A program made the position numbers and the translations under genes. This document shows, piece by piece, positions 24,179-31,373 of a DNA stretch of 31,624 bases. The first letter of the stretch is position 1. Each line of letters begins with the position of its first letter. The notes beneath the pieces were generated by a model. That model saw only the letters and a list, made by a program, of their open reading frames with translations. It ran no database searches and had not been told where the DNA came from. The stretch comes from an uncultured Oscillospiraceae bacterium (GTDB lineage: Bacteria > Bacillota > Clostridia > Oscillospirales > Oscillospiraceae), in NCBI GenBank assembly GCA_934636865.1, contig CAKUBI010000026.1, positions 1 to 31,624 of the forward strand, written 5' to 3'.

Positions 24179-24206
24179 TTGAAAAAAGAAAAAAAGAAGT
24201 TAGAAT
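24179..24206 (+). promoter_or_regulatory. Promoter of the antiporter
   Basis: TTGAAA (24179-24184), a 16-bp purine-rich spacer and TAGAAT (24201-24206). Confidence 0.5.
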
Positions 24207-24267
24207 AGAGCCTCGCGAAATGAGTTGGTACAGGTCAATTTGTGAGAGAGTTTGTGGAGGAAATACT

Positions 24268-25551
24268 ATGTCTTATCATTTCTTGCTGGATCTTGCGCTG
24301 ATCCTGCTGGGCACCAAGATCCTGGGCCTGATCGCGCAGAAATTCCAGATGCCGCAGGTGGTCGGCGCGCTGATCGCGGGCCTGCTGCTCGGCCCCGCGG
24401 GGCTGAACCTGCTGTCGGAAACGGAGCTGATGCAGCAGATCAGCGAGCTGGGCGTCATCGTGCTGATGTTCTCCGCCGGTATGGGCACGGACGTCAACGA
24501 GCTCAGGCACAGCGGCAAGGCGGGCTTCATGGTCGCCGTACTCGGCGTGATCGTGCCGTTTCTCATGGGCACGGGCCTTGCCTGGGGCGCGGCCGCGCTG
24601 GGGCTCATCGAGAGCGGCGGTATGATCGAAAATATCTTCATCGGCACCATCCTGACGGCCACCTCCGTGAGCATCACGGTTGAAACGCTCAAGGAGATGA
24701 AAAAGCTCGAGACCAAGGTCGGCAACACGATCCTTGCCGCCGCGCTCATCGACGATGTGCTCGGCCTGATCGCGCTGACGCTCGTTTGCAGCCTTGCCGG
24801 CGGCGACGAGAGCATCGGCATCGTGCTTTTGAAGATCGTCGGCTTCTTCGTCTTTGCCTTTGCGGTCGGCTTTGCCGCCAACCGCCTGTTCTGCTGGATG
24901 CTCAAGCGCCAGCACGGCTGGGCGAGCCACAGAAACTCCGTCTTTGCCTTTGTGCTCTGCCTTGTGATGGCCTACTGCGCGGAGGAGTTCTTCGGCGTGG
25001 CCGATATCACGGGCGCCTACGCCGCGGGCCTTGCCGTGGCCTGCACGCCCAAGGGCACCTACATCCAGACGAAGTACAACCCCCTCGGGTATCTGCTGCT
25101 CACGCCGGTGTTCTTCGCCAGCATCGGCATCAATGTGCAGGTGGCGGGCCTGACGGGCGGCATGCTGGCCTTTGCCATCCTGCTGCTGGTGGTTTCAATC
25201 CTCTCGAAGCTCATCGGCTGCGGCCTTGGCGCAAAGGCCTGCCGCTTTACGACGCGCGAGAGCATTCAGGTCGGCGCGGGCATGGCCTGCCGCGGCGAGG
25301 TCGCGCTGATCGTCGCCAACCGCGGCCTTTCGATGGGTGTGCTTACCTCCGCGATGATGACGCCCGTCGTCATCACGGTCGTCTGCGGCACGATCCTCAC
25401 GCCGATCCTGCTCAAGCTGTCCTTCCGCGGCCACCACGAGACCGAGCTCGTGCAGAACAACATTGCCGACCGCATGGCCAAGCACCGTCAGCTGGATATC
25501 GTTACGCAGCAGCTGCTGCAGCAGGACGAGCAGATGATGAAAAAACACTGA
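24268..25551 (+). CDS. CPA2-type monovalent cation/proton antiporter (KefB-like membrane domain)
   Basis: 427 aa, about 12 membrane spans. Family features are the opening LALILLGTKILGLIAQKFQMPQVVGALIAGLLLGPAGLNLL and the ALIDDVLGLIALTLV segment, which contains the ion-binding DD pair in span 5 (about residues 162-163). Later segments ADITGAYAAGLAVACTP, FFASIGINVQVAGL and GMACRGEVALIVANRGL are also typical. It exchanges Na+ or K+ for protons. After the membrane domain only about 40 cytosolic residues remain, rich in Q, M and H, with no RCK/TrkA-N domain; control by NAD(H) or glutathione adducts as in KefB/KefC is therefore not expected. The start at 24268 follows TGGAGG. Monocistronic. Confidence 0.88.
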   Translation: MSYHFLLDLALILLGTKILGLIAQKFQMPQVVGALIAGLLLGPAGLNLLSETELMQQISELGVIVLMFSAGMGTDVNELRHSGKAGFMVAVLGVIVPFLMGTGLAWGAAALGLIESGGMIENIFIGTILTATSVSITVETLKEMKKLETKVGNTILAAALIDDVLGLIALTLVCSLAGGDESIGIVLLKIVGFFVFAFAVGFAANRLFCWMLKRQHGWASHRNSVFAFVLCLVMAYCAEEFFGVADITGAYAAGLAVACTPKGTYIQTKYNPLGYLLLTPVFFASIGINVQVAGLTGGMLAFAILLLVVSILSKLIGCGLGAKACRFTTRESIQVGAGMACRGEVALIVANRGLSMGVLTSAMMTPVVITVVCGTILTPILLKLSFRGHHETELVQNNIADRMAKHRQLDIVTQQLLQQDEQMMKKH

Positions 25552-25561
25552 GACCTGCAAA

Positions 25562-25600
25562 GGAAAAGAGCCTTCCCCGAAGCGGGGAAGGCTCTTTTCC
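25562..25600. terminator. Bidirectional terminator
   Basis: A 17-bp perfect stem (25562-25578 with 25584-25600) with AAAAG/CTTTT flanks, between the convergent antiporter and aldolase genes. Confidence 0.85.
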
Positions 25601-25614
25601 GTATTCGAGAAAAA

Positions 25615-26682
25615 TCAGGACGCGGCTCTGGCGCGCTGGGCGCACTCACGCAGGATGGCGCAGAGCGTGCGCACGTCCTCATCCTTCGTCGCCCAGCTGG
25701 TCGCGAAGCGGATGATGCTGTGCGTCTCGTCGTAGACCTCCCAGACGGCGAAGTCCACGCGCTCGCGCAGCCGAGCGATCTGCTCGGTGCTCATCAGGCA
25801 GAAGGTCTGGTTCGTGGGCGAGGAGAAGAACAGCTCGTAGCCGTTCGCGCGCAGGGCGGCGCGGATGTCGTTCGCGGCGCGGATGGCGTTCTCACCGATG
25901 CGCGTATAGAGATCGTCGGTGAAGAGCGTGTCGAACTGGAGACCGAGCAGGCGGCCCTTGGCAAGCAGCGCGCCGTGCTGCTTGATGATGGTGAAAAAGT
26001 GGGGGATGAGGCCCGGACGCGGAATGACCACAGCCTCGCCCAGCAGCGCGCCGCATTTGGTGCCGCCGATGTAGAAAATGTCGCACAGACGCGCCATGTC
26101 CTCAAGCGTCACGTCGTTTTCCGGGCAGGCGAGCGCGTAGGAAAGGCGCGCGCCGTCCACATAGAGCGGCAGGTGCTTTTCGCGGCACAGCGCGCTGATG
26201 GCCTCGAGCTCGGCACGGGAGTAGAGCGTGCCGTACTCAGTGGGCTGGGAGATATACACCATGCCCGGCATGACGGTGTGCGCGCGGTTGCCGTCGCCCT
26301 CGTACTGCCAGAGGAGCGTGGCGATCTGCGCGGCGCTGATCTTGCCGTTCTTGTGCGGAAGCGTGAGGACCTTGTGGCCGTTGAACTCGATGGCCCCGGC
26401 CTCGTGAGTGCTGATGTGGCCCGTATCCGCAGCGATCACGCCCTCGTAGGAGCGCAGCAGCGCGTCGATGACGGTCGCGTTCGTCTGCGTGCCGCCGACG
26501 AGGAAGTGGATCTCCGCCTCCGGCGCGCCGCAGGCCGCGCGGATCTTCTCGCGCGCCGACTCGCAGTAGTCGTCCGCGCCGTAGCCTGGCGCCTGGGCAA
26601 AATTCGTCTCGATGAGACGCTCTAAAATGGCAGGGTGCGCACCCTCCATGTAGTCGCAGGAAAAGGACAAACGCTGTTCCAT
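25615..26682 (-). CDS. Threonine aldolase-like PLP enzyme (beta-eliminating lyase family)
   Basis: 355 aa, fold-type I PLP enzyme close to low-specificity L-threonine aldolases. Seen: FLVGGTQTNATVIDAL (phosphate-binding loop), DTGHISTHEAGAIEF (His that stacks on PLP and the HEAGA motif), LPLYVDGARLSYAL (Asp176 to the pyridine N) and the Schiff-base lysine K209 in FYIGGTKCGALLGE. The expected reaction is cleavage of threonine or allo-threonine to glycine and acetaldehyde, or a related beta-hydroxy amino acid. The ATG at 26682 follows GAGGAGAG; the longer frame to 26784 crosses the divergent promoters. Divergent from a LysR regulator, which may control it. Confidence 0.88.
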   Translation of the reverse strand: MEQRLSFSCDYMEGAHPAILERLIETNFAQAPGYGADDYCESAREKIRAACGAPEAEIHFLVGGTQTNATVIDALLRSYEGVIAADTGHISTHEAGAIEFNGHKVLTLPHKNGKISAAQIATLLWQYEGDGNRAHTVMPGMVYISQPTEYGTLYSRAELEAISALCREKHLPLYVDGARLSYALACPENDVTLEDMARLCDIFYIGGTKCGALLGEAVVIPRPGLIPHFFTIIKQHGALLAKGRLLGLQFDTLFTDDLYTRIGENAIRAANDIRAALRANGYELFFSSPTNQTFCLMSTEQIARLRERVDFAVWEVYDETHSIIRFATSWATKDEDVRTLCAILRECAQRARAAS

Positions 26683-26712
26683 GATCTTCTCTCTCCTCGC
26701 ATAAAAACAGGA

Positions 26713-26741
26713 TTGACGGTTTCTGTAGGCTATTGTATGAT
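26713..26741 (+). promoter_or_regulatory. Promoter of the LysR gene
   Basis: TTGACG (26713-26718), 17-bp spacer, TATGAT (26736-26741). It overlaps the opposite-strand promoter at 26732-26760. Confidence 0.6.
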
Positions 26742-26760
26742 AAAAGAAACCATGACGCAA
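26732..26760 (-). promoter_or_regulatory. Promoter of the aldolase gene
   Basis: On the minus strand: TTGCGT (26755-26760), 17-bp spacer, TACAAT (26732-26737). Its -10 shares bases with the LysR -10, so the two promoters should compete. Confidence 0.5.
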
Positions 26761-26782
26761 ACGGCGTTTTGCTATGAAAAGC

Positions 26783-26797
26783 ATGATGGAACATCAT
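26783..26797. promoter_or_regulatory. Small dyad ATGATG-N3-CATCAT upstream of lysR
   Basis: A 6-3-6 inverted repeat between the promoters and the LysR ribosome site. It is a possible LysR-binding or autoregulatory site, though it is short and could occur by chance. Confidence 0.3.
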
Positions 26798-26811
26798 AGA
26801 TAGGAGAATGT

Positions 26812-27702
26812 ATGGAAGCAGTCAAATGCGAGGCATTCCTCACCGCGGCAGAGCAGGGGAGCCTGACGGCCGCGGCGGAGCTTTTGGGCTACACGCAGTC
26901 GGGCATCACGCGCATGATCGGCACGCTCGAGGAAGAGCTGGGCTTCCCGCTGTTCCTGCGCAGCAAGAAGGGCGTGCAGCTCACGGAAAACGGCAAGCTC
27001 ATGCTGCCGCTGCTGCGCGAGGTGGTGCGCGTGCACCGCAACGCCGAGCAGTTCGGCGCGGAGATCTGCGGCATCGTCAAGGGCTCGCTGAGCATCGGCT
27101 GCTACTACAGCGTTTCGGCGCTGTGGATGCCGAAAATTTTGACGGTGTTCCGCGCGCGCTATCCGGGCGTGACCGTGCGGATGCAGGAGGGCGGCAACCT
27201 TGAGATGGCGCGCTGGCTGAGCGAGCGGTCGGTGGACTGCTGCTTCGGCGCGAAGCCGAATTCCGACGTGTACGACTGGCTGCCGGTGTTTCGCGACGAG
27301 CTTGTTGCGTGGCTGCCGCAGGATCATCCGCTCGCGGACCGGCCCGCGTTCCCGCTGGACGCCTTGCAGGAAGAGCCGTTCATCTACACCTCGCCCAACC
27401 ACGACACGGACCTCGACCGTCTGCTCGCGGCCCACGACCTGCACCCGCGCACCTGCTTTACAACGCGCGACGGCTTCACGACCTACAACATGGTCGGGGC
27501 GGGGCTGGGCGTGAGCTTCAACCAGCGGCTCATCTCGCGCAGGTGGAACGGCACGGTGACGGAGGTTCCCTTCGACCCGCCGCAGTTCGTCACGCTGGGC
27601 ATCTCCGTCCCCTCGCTGAAGGAGGCGTCCCCGGCGGCGAGGAAGTTCATCGACTGCGCGATCGAGACCGTCTCCGCCGAGGAGCACCTGAAAGACCGCT
27701 GA
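26812..27702 (+). CDS. LysR-family transcriptional regulator
   Basis: 296 aa, the standard LTTR length. The N-terminal winged HTH (1-60) reads EAFLTAAEQGSLTAAAELLGYTQSGITRMIGTLEEELGFPLFLRSKKGVQLTENGKLML. The rest is the two-lobed effector-binding domain (about 90-290). The ATG follows TAGGAGAATGT. It is transcribed away from the threonine-aldolase-like gene with interlocked promoters, the common arrangement for an LTTR and its target. The effector is unknown; an amino acid or its aldolase product is a reasonable guess. Confidence 0.92.
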   Translation: MEAVKCEAFLTAAEQGSLTAAAELLGYTQSGITRMIGTLEEELGFPLFLRSKKGVQLTENGKLMLPLLREVVRVHRNAEQFGAEICGIVKGSLSIGCYYSVSALWMPKILTVFRARYPGVTVRMQEGGNLEMARWLSERSVDCCFGAKPNSDVYDWLPVFRDELVAWLPQDHPLADRPAFPLDALQEEPFIYTSPNHDTDLDRLLAAHDLHPRTCFTTRDGFTTYNMVGAGLGVSFNQRLISRRWNGTVTEVPFDPPQFVTLGISVPSLKEASPAARKFIDCAIETVSAEEHLKDR

Positions 27703-27708
27703 ATATGG

Positions 27709-27746
27709 GAAGGCCGCCGTGCAATAATTGCTGCACGGCGGCCTTC
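27709..27746. terminator. Hairpin between convergent genes
   Basis: A 15-bp perfect GC-rich stem (27709-27723 with 27732-27746) located between the LysR and histidine kinase stops. There is no clear T run on either side, so termination efficiency is uncertain. Confidence 0.6.
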
Positions 27747-27765
27747 TGATGTGGGGAGAGGAAAG

Positions 27766-29058
27766 CTATTTCAGTTCGGCGGTGAATTCGATGCGCCCGC
27801 CGTCAAGGCTTGCGCGGATGCCGCCCTTATGTCCCTCGGCGATCGAGCGGGCGATAGAAAGCCCGATGCCGAAGCCGTTTCCGGATGAGCGCGCGGTGTC
27901 CGCGCGGTAAAAGCGGTCGAAGAGCTTGCCCGTGTCAAGCCCATCCTGCTTCTCGCAGCCGTTCGACGTGCGCAGCACGACGCCGCGCCGCGCCTTTTCG
28001 AGCGAGAGGGAGATGGACGAGCCCTCGGCGGCGTACTTGACCGCGTTATCGAGCAGGATGGAGACGAGCTGGCGCACAGCGTATTCGTCGCCGTGGTAGG
28101 TGAGCCCCGGCGCGATGGAAAGCGTGAGCGCGTGGCCCTTCGATTCCGCCAGCTCGCGGAACGATTCCGCTGTTTCGTTCACCGCGTCGCTCACGGGGAA
28201 GTCCTCCATTTTGAGCGGCGAATCCTCCTCGTCCATGCGCGAGAGCGTGACGAGAGAGTTGACAAGGTCGGTGAGCTTTTCCGTCTGTGCCATGGCCTTG
28301 TCGATCCACTTCTGTTTGCCGGTCTCCATCTCAAGGACCTTGAGGCTCGTGGCGATGACGGTGATGGGCGTTTTAAGCTCGTGGCTCGCGTCGGTGATGA
28401 ACTGCTTCTGCTGCTCGGCGCTGCGCACCACGGGGTCGATGGCCCGGCGCGAGAGCAGCAGCACAAGAAGAAACACGAGCAGGATGCACGCCGCGTCCGC
28501 TGCGAGCGACCAGACGAGCACGATGCGCAGCGAGCGCAGCTCGTGGTAGCTGTCAAGAAAGATCGCAATGTTTTCCCCGTCCTCCTGCGCGACGAGGAAG
28601 CGGTAGCTGCCGCAGTAGCCGTAGCCCGCGCCGTGCGCGAGCGCAGCGGCGAGATAGGCCTGCGTGTCGTCTTCGGTGACGGACGCGATGCTCTTGAGGT
28701 CCGCCTGCGTCAGCGTGCCGTCATCTGTGTAGCGCAGGACGAAAAAGCGCGTGGAGAACGGCGTTTCCGCCGTGAACGGCCCTTCGCGCCGCGCGATCTT
28801 GTCGTCGGGCGGGGATTGCGGGGCCTGCGCGTCCTCCGGCGGAGCGGGCGCGTCGGCGCTGCCCGGCGGGACGGGCGCAAAGGCGGACGAATGCGGGATG
28901 GTGCCCGCGTTTTCATAGATGAGCGTCAGCGTCTGCTTTAAGTCGGAATCGGTCGAGATGTAGTTCGCCGTATTGAGGATGATCGTCAGCAGCAGCATGA
29001 CCGCCGCGACCGAAAGCATTGCGATGCGGATGAAGCGGCTGCGCAGCTTTTTGATCAT
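27766..29058 (-). CDS. Sensor histidine kinase
   Basis: 430 aa. A first membrane span (about 9-32), an extracytoplasmic sensor region (33-177) containing a proline/alanine-rich stretch (60-85), a second span (about 178-203), then HisKA with the phospho-accepting H226 (FITDASHELKTPITVIATSL). The HATPase domain follows, with N-box LVSILLDNAVKYA and G-box motifs GFGIGLSIARSIAEGHKGGI. It phosphorylates the response regulator encoded just upstream. The ATG at 29058 overlaps the regulator's stop (ATGA). The longer frame to 29160 lies inside the regulator gene and is rejected. The signal sensed is unknown. Confidence 0.92.
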   Translation of the reverse strand: MIKKLRSRFIRIAMLSVAAVMLLLTIILNTANYISTDSDLKQTLTLIYENAGTIPHSSAFAPVPPGSADAPAPPEDAQAPQSPPDDKIARREGPFTAETPFSTRFFVLRYTDDGTLTQADLKSIASVTEDDTQAYLAAALAHGAGYGYCGSYRFLVAQEDGENIAIFLDSYHELRSLRIVLVWSLAADAACILLVFLLVLLLSRRAIDPVVRSAEQQKQFITDASHELKTPITVIATSLKVLEMETGKQKWIDKAMAQTEKLTDLVNSLVTLSRMDEEDSPLKMEDFPVSDAVNETAESFRELAESKGHALTLSIAPGLTYHGDEYAVRQLVSILLDNAVKYAAEGSSISLSLEKARRGVVLRTSNGCEKQDGLDTGKLFDRFYRADTARSSGNGFGIGLSIARSIAEGHKGGIRASLDGGRIEFTAELK

Positions 29059-29729
29059 GCGCTCTCCTCCAGCGCGTAGCCAAGGCCGCGGTTGGCCTGC
29101 AGCGTGACGCGCGAGCCGATGGCGCGCAGCTTTTTGCGCAGGTTCGAGATGTTCACCCACACGACGTTGATCTCCGCGTCATTGTCCCAGCCCCAGACGC
29201 GCTCCATGATGCGCTCGGCGGAAAAGACTTGCCGGGGCGAGCGCAGGAAAAGTTCCATCACCTGAAACTCCCGCCCGCTCAGACGCACGGCCTTTTCTCC
29301 GCAGGTGAGCGCGCCGCTGTTCGGGTCGAGCGACAGGTCGGAAAAGCGCAGAATGCTCGGCTGGTAGGCCTCGCTGCGGCGCAGGATGGCCCGCACGCGG
29401 CTCAAAAGCTCGTCGGGGTCGAAGGGCTTTGGCAGGTAGTCGTCCGCGCCGGCGTTGAAGCCCGTGATGCGGTCGCTTTTCTGCCCCTTGGCCGTGAGCA
29501 TCATGATGGGAGTCTTGATCCCCTCCTGCCGCAGCCGCTCAAGCACCTGGATGCCGTCCATCTTGGGCATCATCACATCCAGGATCACCGCGTCGTATTC
29601 GCCTGTCGAGGCGTATTCATAGGCGTCGAAGCCGTTGTGCACGGCATCCACGGTGAAGTGGTTTTTCTCGAAAAATACCGAGAGCGCTTCGGCAAGGTCC
29701 AGTTCATCCTCCGCGATCAAAAGGCGCAT
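29055..29729 (-). CDS. OmpR/PhoB-family response regulator
   Basis: 224 aa. The receiver domain (1-115) has the acidic pair E7/D8, the phosphorylated D51 (YDAVILDVMMPKMDG) and the conserved K in MLTAKG. The C-terminal winged helix (about 128-222) contains RLSGREFQVMELFLRSPRQVFSAERIMERVWG and the NISNLRKKLRAIGS recognition region. I chose the ATG at 29729 because GGAGGGAT lies 8 bp upstream and the receiver domain starts directly. The extension to 29750 adds seven residues without support. It is coupled by a 4-bp overlap to the kinase. A separate promoter at 29765-29793 may allow it to be made without the upstream VTC and DUF4956 genes. Confidence 0.93.
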   Translation of the reverse strand: MRLLIAEDELDLAEALSVFFEKNHFTVDAVHNGFDAYEYASTGEYDAVILDVMMPKMDGIQVLERLRQEGIKTPIMMLTAKGQKSDRITGFNAGADDYLPKPFDPDELLSRVRAILRRSEAYQPSILRFSDLSLDPNSGALTCGEKAVRLSGREFQVMELFLRSPRQVFSAERIMERVWGWDNDAEINVVWVNISNLRKKLRAIGSRVTLQANRGLGYALEESA

Positions 29730-29764
29730 GAAAGATCCCTCCGTTTGCATTTGAAATCAGGAAA

Positions 29765-29793
29765 AGTATAAAGAAAAAGAACGAAAAAATCAA
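29765..29793 (-). promoter_or_regulatory. Internal promoter of the two-component genes
   Basis: On the minus strand: TTGATT (29788-29793), a 17-bp T-rich spacer and TATACT (29765-29770), in the 73-bp gap between the DUF4956 and regulator genes. Confidence 0.6.
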
Positions 29794-29802
29794 TACGGAG
29801 CC

Positions 29803-30465
29803 TTACAGCGCGTCCCTTGCCGTCTCGCGCCCGCAGACGATGTTGAGGTTCCCGTTGCGGCAGCGGAGATCGTCGAGAAACGCCTTGGGGACCGTCTCGC
29901 CGGGGAGCGTGATGCGGTATTCCAGCTCGTAGAGCGTGCCCATATTGCTGGTTTTGACGCGCGCGAGCTCATGGGACGATGTGTACTGCGAGAAAAGATC
30001 GTCGAAAAGGCCCTCGTAGTCAAGATTTTCGGGGATCGTGATCTTCAGCACGCGCTCGGACGATTTGGGCGAGCCGAAGTTCACCGCCGAGAGCAGCAGC
30101 ATCGCCGCCGTGAGGATGACAAACGCGATGGCCGCGAGCGCCACATAGCCCATGCCGGTGGCAAGGCCGAGCGCCATGGTGAGAAACAGCGCGCCGATCT
30201 CCTTCGCCGTGCCCGGCGCGGAGCGGAAGCGCACCAGGCTGAACGCGCCTGCGACCGCCACGCCCGCGCCGAGATTGCCGTTCACAAGCATGATGACGAG
30301 CTGCACAACGGCGGGAAGAATGGCAAGCGTGACGGCAAAGCTCTGCGTCGTGCGGGAGCGGTACATGGCGGCGCAGGCCGTGCCGGCGCCCAGCAGCAGC
30401 GACACGGCAGTGCAGATAAGAAAGGCGGATAGGGTCAGTTCACTTCCGATAATTGAATCAAGCAC
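29803..30465 (-). CDS. DUF4956 membrane protein
   Basis: 220 aa. The first 130 residues form about four membrane spans (LSAFLICTAVSLLLGAGTACAAMY, FAVTLAILPAVVQLVIMLV, and two more). Between them lies the highly conserved-looking GNLGAGVAVAGAFSLVRFRSAPGTAKEIGALFLTMALGLATGMGY core that marks DUF4956. The last 85 residues are a soluble alpha/beta domain. Function is not established; genes of this family are commonly next to VTC-domain genes, as here (8-bp overlap with the gene at 30458-31183), which suggests a membrane partner for polyphosphate synthesis or transport. Confidence 0.83.
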   Translation of the reverse strand: MLDSIIGSELTLSAFLICTAVSLLLGAGTACAAMYRSRTTQSFAVTLAILPAVVQLVIMLVNGNLGAGVAVAGAFSLVRFRSAPGTAKEIGALFLTMALGLATGMGYVALAAIAFVILTAAMLLLSAVNFGSPKSSERVLKITIPENLDYEGLFDDLFSQYTSSHELARVKTSNMGTLYELEYRITLPGETVPKAFLDDLRCRNGNLNIVCGRETARDAL

Positions 30466-31183
30466 AGTAAGGGTCCTCCTTTAAGATAGTGGGTTCACGG
30501 CGCAGGATGCTGCCGCAGTAGCACGCGCCGTATTTGGAAAACGAGGTGGGGAAGGCCTCGGCCTCAGAGAGCAGGCGGCTGAGCCACAGCGGGCACGTGC
30601 CGGGGATCTTGACCTCCATCAGCGCATCGCCCGGCAGCGCGATGGGATCGCCGTGATCGCCGAGACGGAGATCGACGTCCGCATCGCGCCAGCGCAGGTT
30701 CGTGTCAAACGTGATGCGCAGCCGCGGATCATCCTTTCCCGCGAACGCCAGACGGTCGTAGCCGATAAAGACCTTCGGCACGGTGCGGTAAAAGGATTGA
30801 AAGTAGCGGATCTCGCGGCCAATCTGGCCGCAGCCGCCCGTGTCCGGGCCGTTCAGGAAGTCATCGACCGCCCGGACCGGCATCGTGACACGCCGCTTGT
30901 AGACAACGCCGTCGTACTTCTTTTTCAGCTCGACAAACACGCTGCCGTCCTCCTCGGGCACGCCGTAGCTGCGCACGCGCAGCTTCTCTTTATAAACGGG
31001 CTTTTCGATCGACGAGCGGATGAGCCGCCAGTCGTCGGTATCATAATAAATGTTGCAGATGGTGTATGCGCCGTACTCGTCGGCGCGCATGTGGGACGCC
31101 ATCGCTTCGAGCAGGAAGCGCTGCTGCGCCGCGCTCAGGCAGTATTTCTTTTCATATCGTTCAAAACAGCATTGGACCGTCAT
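30458..31183 (-). CDS. VTC-domain polyphosphate polymerase-like protein
   Basis: 241 aa. The VTC domain of the triphosphate-tunnel fold is recognisable: FERYEKKYCLSAAQQRFLLEAM at the start, ICNIYYDTDDWRLIRSSIEKPVYKEKLRVRSYG (tunnel basic residues), VFVELKKKYDGVVYKRR, and the terminal EVKIPGTCPLWLSRLLSE with the conserved Glu/Lys. The yeast Vtc4 homologue makes polyphosphate from ATP. In bacteria this family is found with DUF4956 and CotH. The ATG at 31183 follows AAAGGAGGTC at ideal distance; the frame extends 8 codons upstream without a ribosome site. First gene of the leftward cluster that ends with the two-component genes. Confidence 0.85.
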   Translation of the reverse strand: MTVQCCFERYEKKYCLSAAQQRFLLEAMASHMRADEYGAYTICNIYYDTDDWRLIRSSIEKPVYKEKLRVRSYGVPEEDGSVFVELKKKYDGVVYKRRVTMPVRAVDDFLNGPDTGGCGQIGREIRYFQSFYRTVPKVFIGYDRLAFAGKDDPRLRITFDTNLRWRDADVDLRLGDHGDPIALPGDALMEVKIPGTCPLWLSRLLSEAEAFPTSFSKYGACYCGSILRREPTILKEDPYCA

Positions 31184-31220
31184 GCTCGTGACCTCCTTTG
31201 TGCCCATCCTATGCGCCCGA

Positions 31221-31238
31221 CCTAAAGGCGGCCTAAAC
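31221..31238. promoter_or_regulatory. 7-4-7 direct repeat, candidate OmpR-type regulator box
   Basis: CCTAAAG-GCGG-CCTAAAC: two near-identical 7-mers in direct orientation, 11 bp apart from start to start, the spacing used by PhoB/OmpR-family dimers. It lies 38 bp upstream of the VTC ATG, with a weak TAGGAT (-10-like) 9 bp further on. The response regulator of the same cluster is the candidate binder. Confidence 0.4.
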
Positions 31239-31265
31239 TAACGGTATACGCCTTGCGGCGTAGGG

Positions 31266-31279
31266 CACTATATATAGTG
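31266..31279. promoter_or_regulatory. 14-bp perfect palindrome in the divergent region
   Basis: CACTATATATAGTG is self-complementary. It lies between the leftward VTC cluster and the rightward Spo0A-C-like gene, 28 bp upstream of the latter's -35. It may be an operator or part of a leftward -10 (TATATA). Confidence 0.35.
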
Positions 31280-31306
31280 GTTTCTTGAATCGGATAACAC
31301 AATATC

Positions 31307-31335
31307 TTGACACACTCACAAGTTTCTTGTAAGAT
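31307..31335 (+). promoter_or_regulatory. Promoter of the Spo0A-C-like gene
   Basis: TTGACA (31307-31312), 17-bp spacer, TAAGAT (31330-31335). Predicted start near 31342. Confidence 0.72.
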
Positions 31336-31361
31336 TGGGGTTACCAGAACTTACAAGAAAC
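31322..31361. promoter_or_regulatory. 12-bp perfect inverted repeat across promoter and leader
   Basis: GTTTCTTGTAAG (31322-31333) and its exact complement (31350-31361) are separated by 16 bp. The left arm covers the -10; the right arm ends at the ribosome site. Because the left arm lies mostly upstream of the predicted start, it is better read as paired operator half-sites than as an RNA hairpin. Confidence 0.55.
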
Positions 31362-31373
31362 GGGGGGTTACAT

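Larger units (their letters stand above)
23953..24267. other. Intergenic region before the antiporter
   Basis: 315 bp. It contains the terminator at 23961-24007, GC-rich sequence without recognisable genes, and the promoter at 24179-24206. An open frame starting at 24142 runs into the antiporter but its first 42 codons are basic and lack a ribosome site. Confidence 0.6.
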
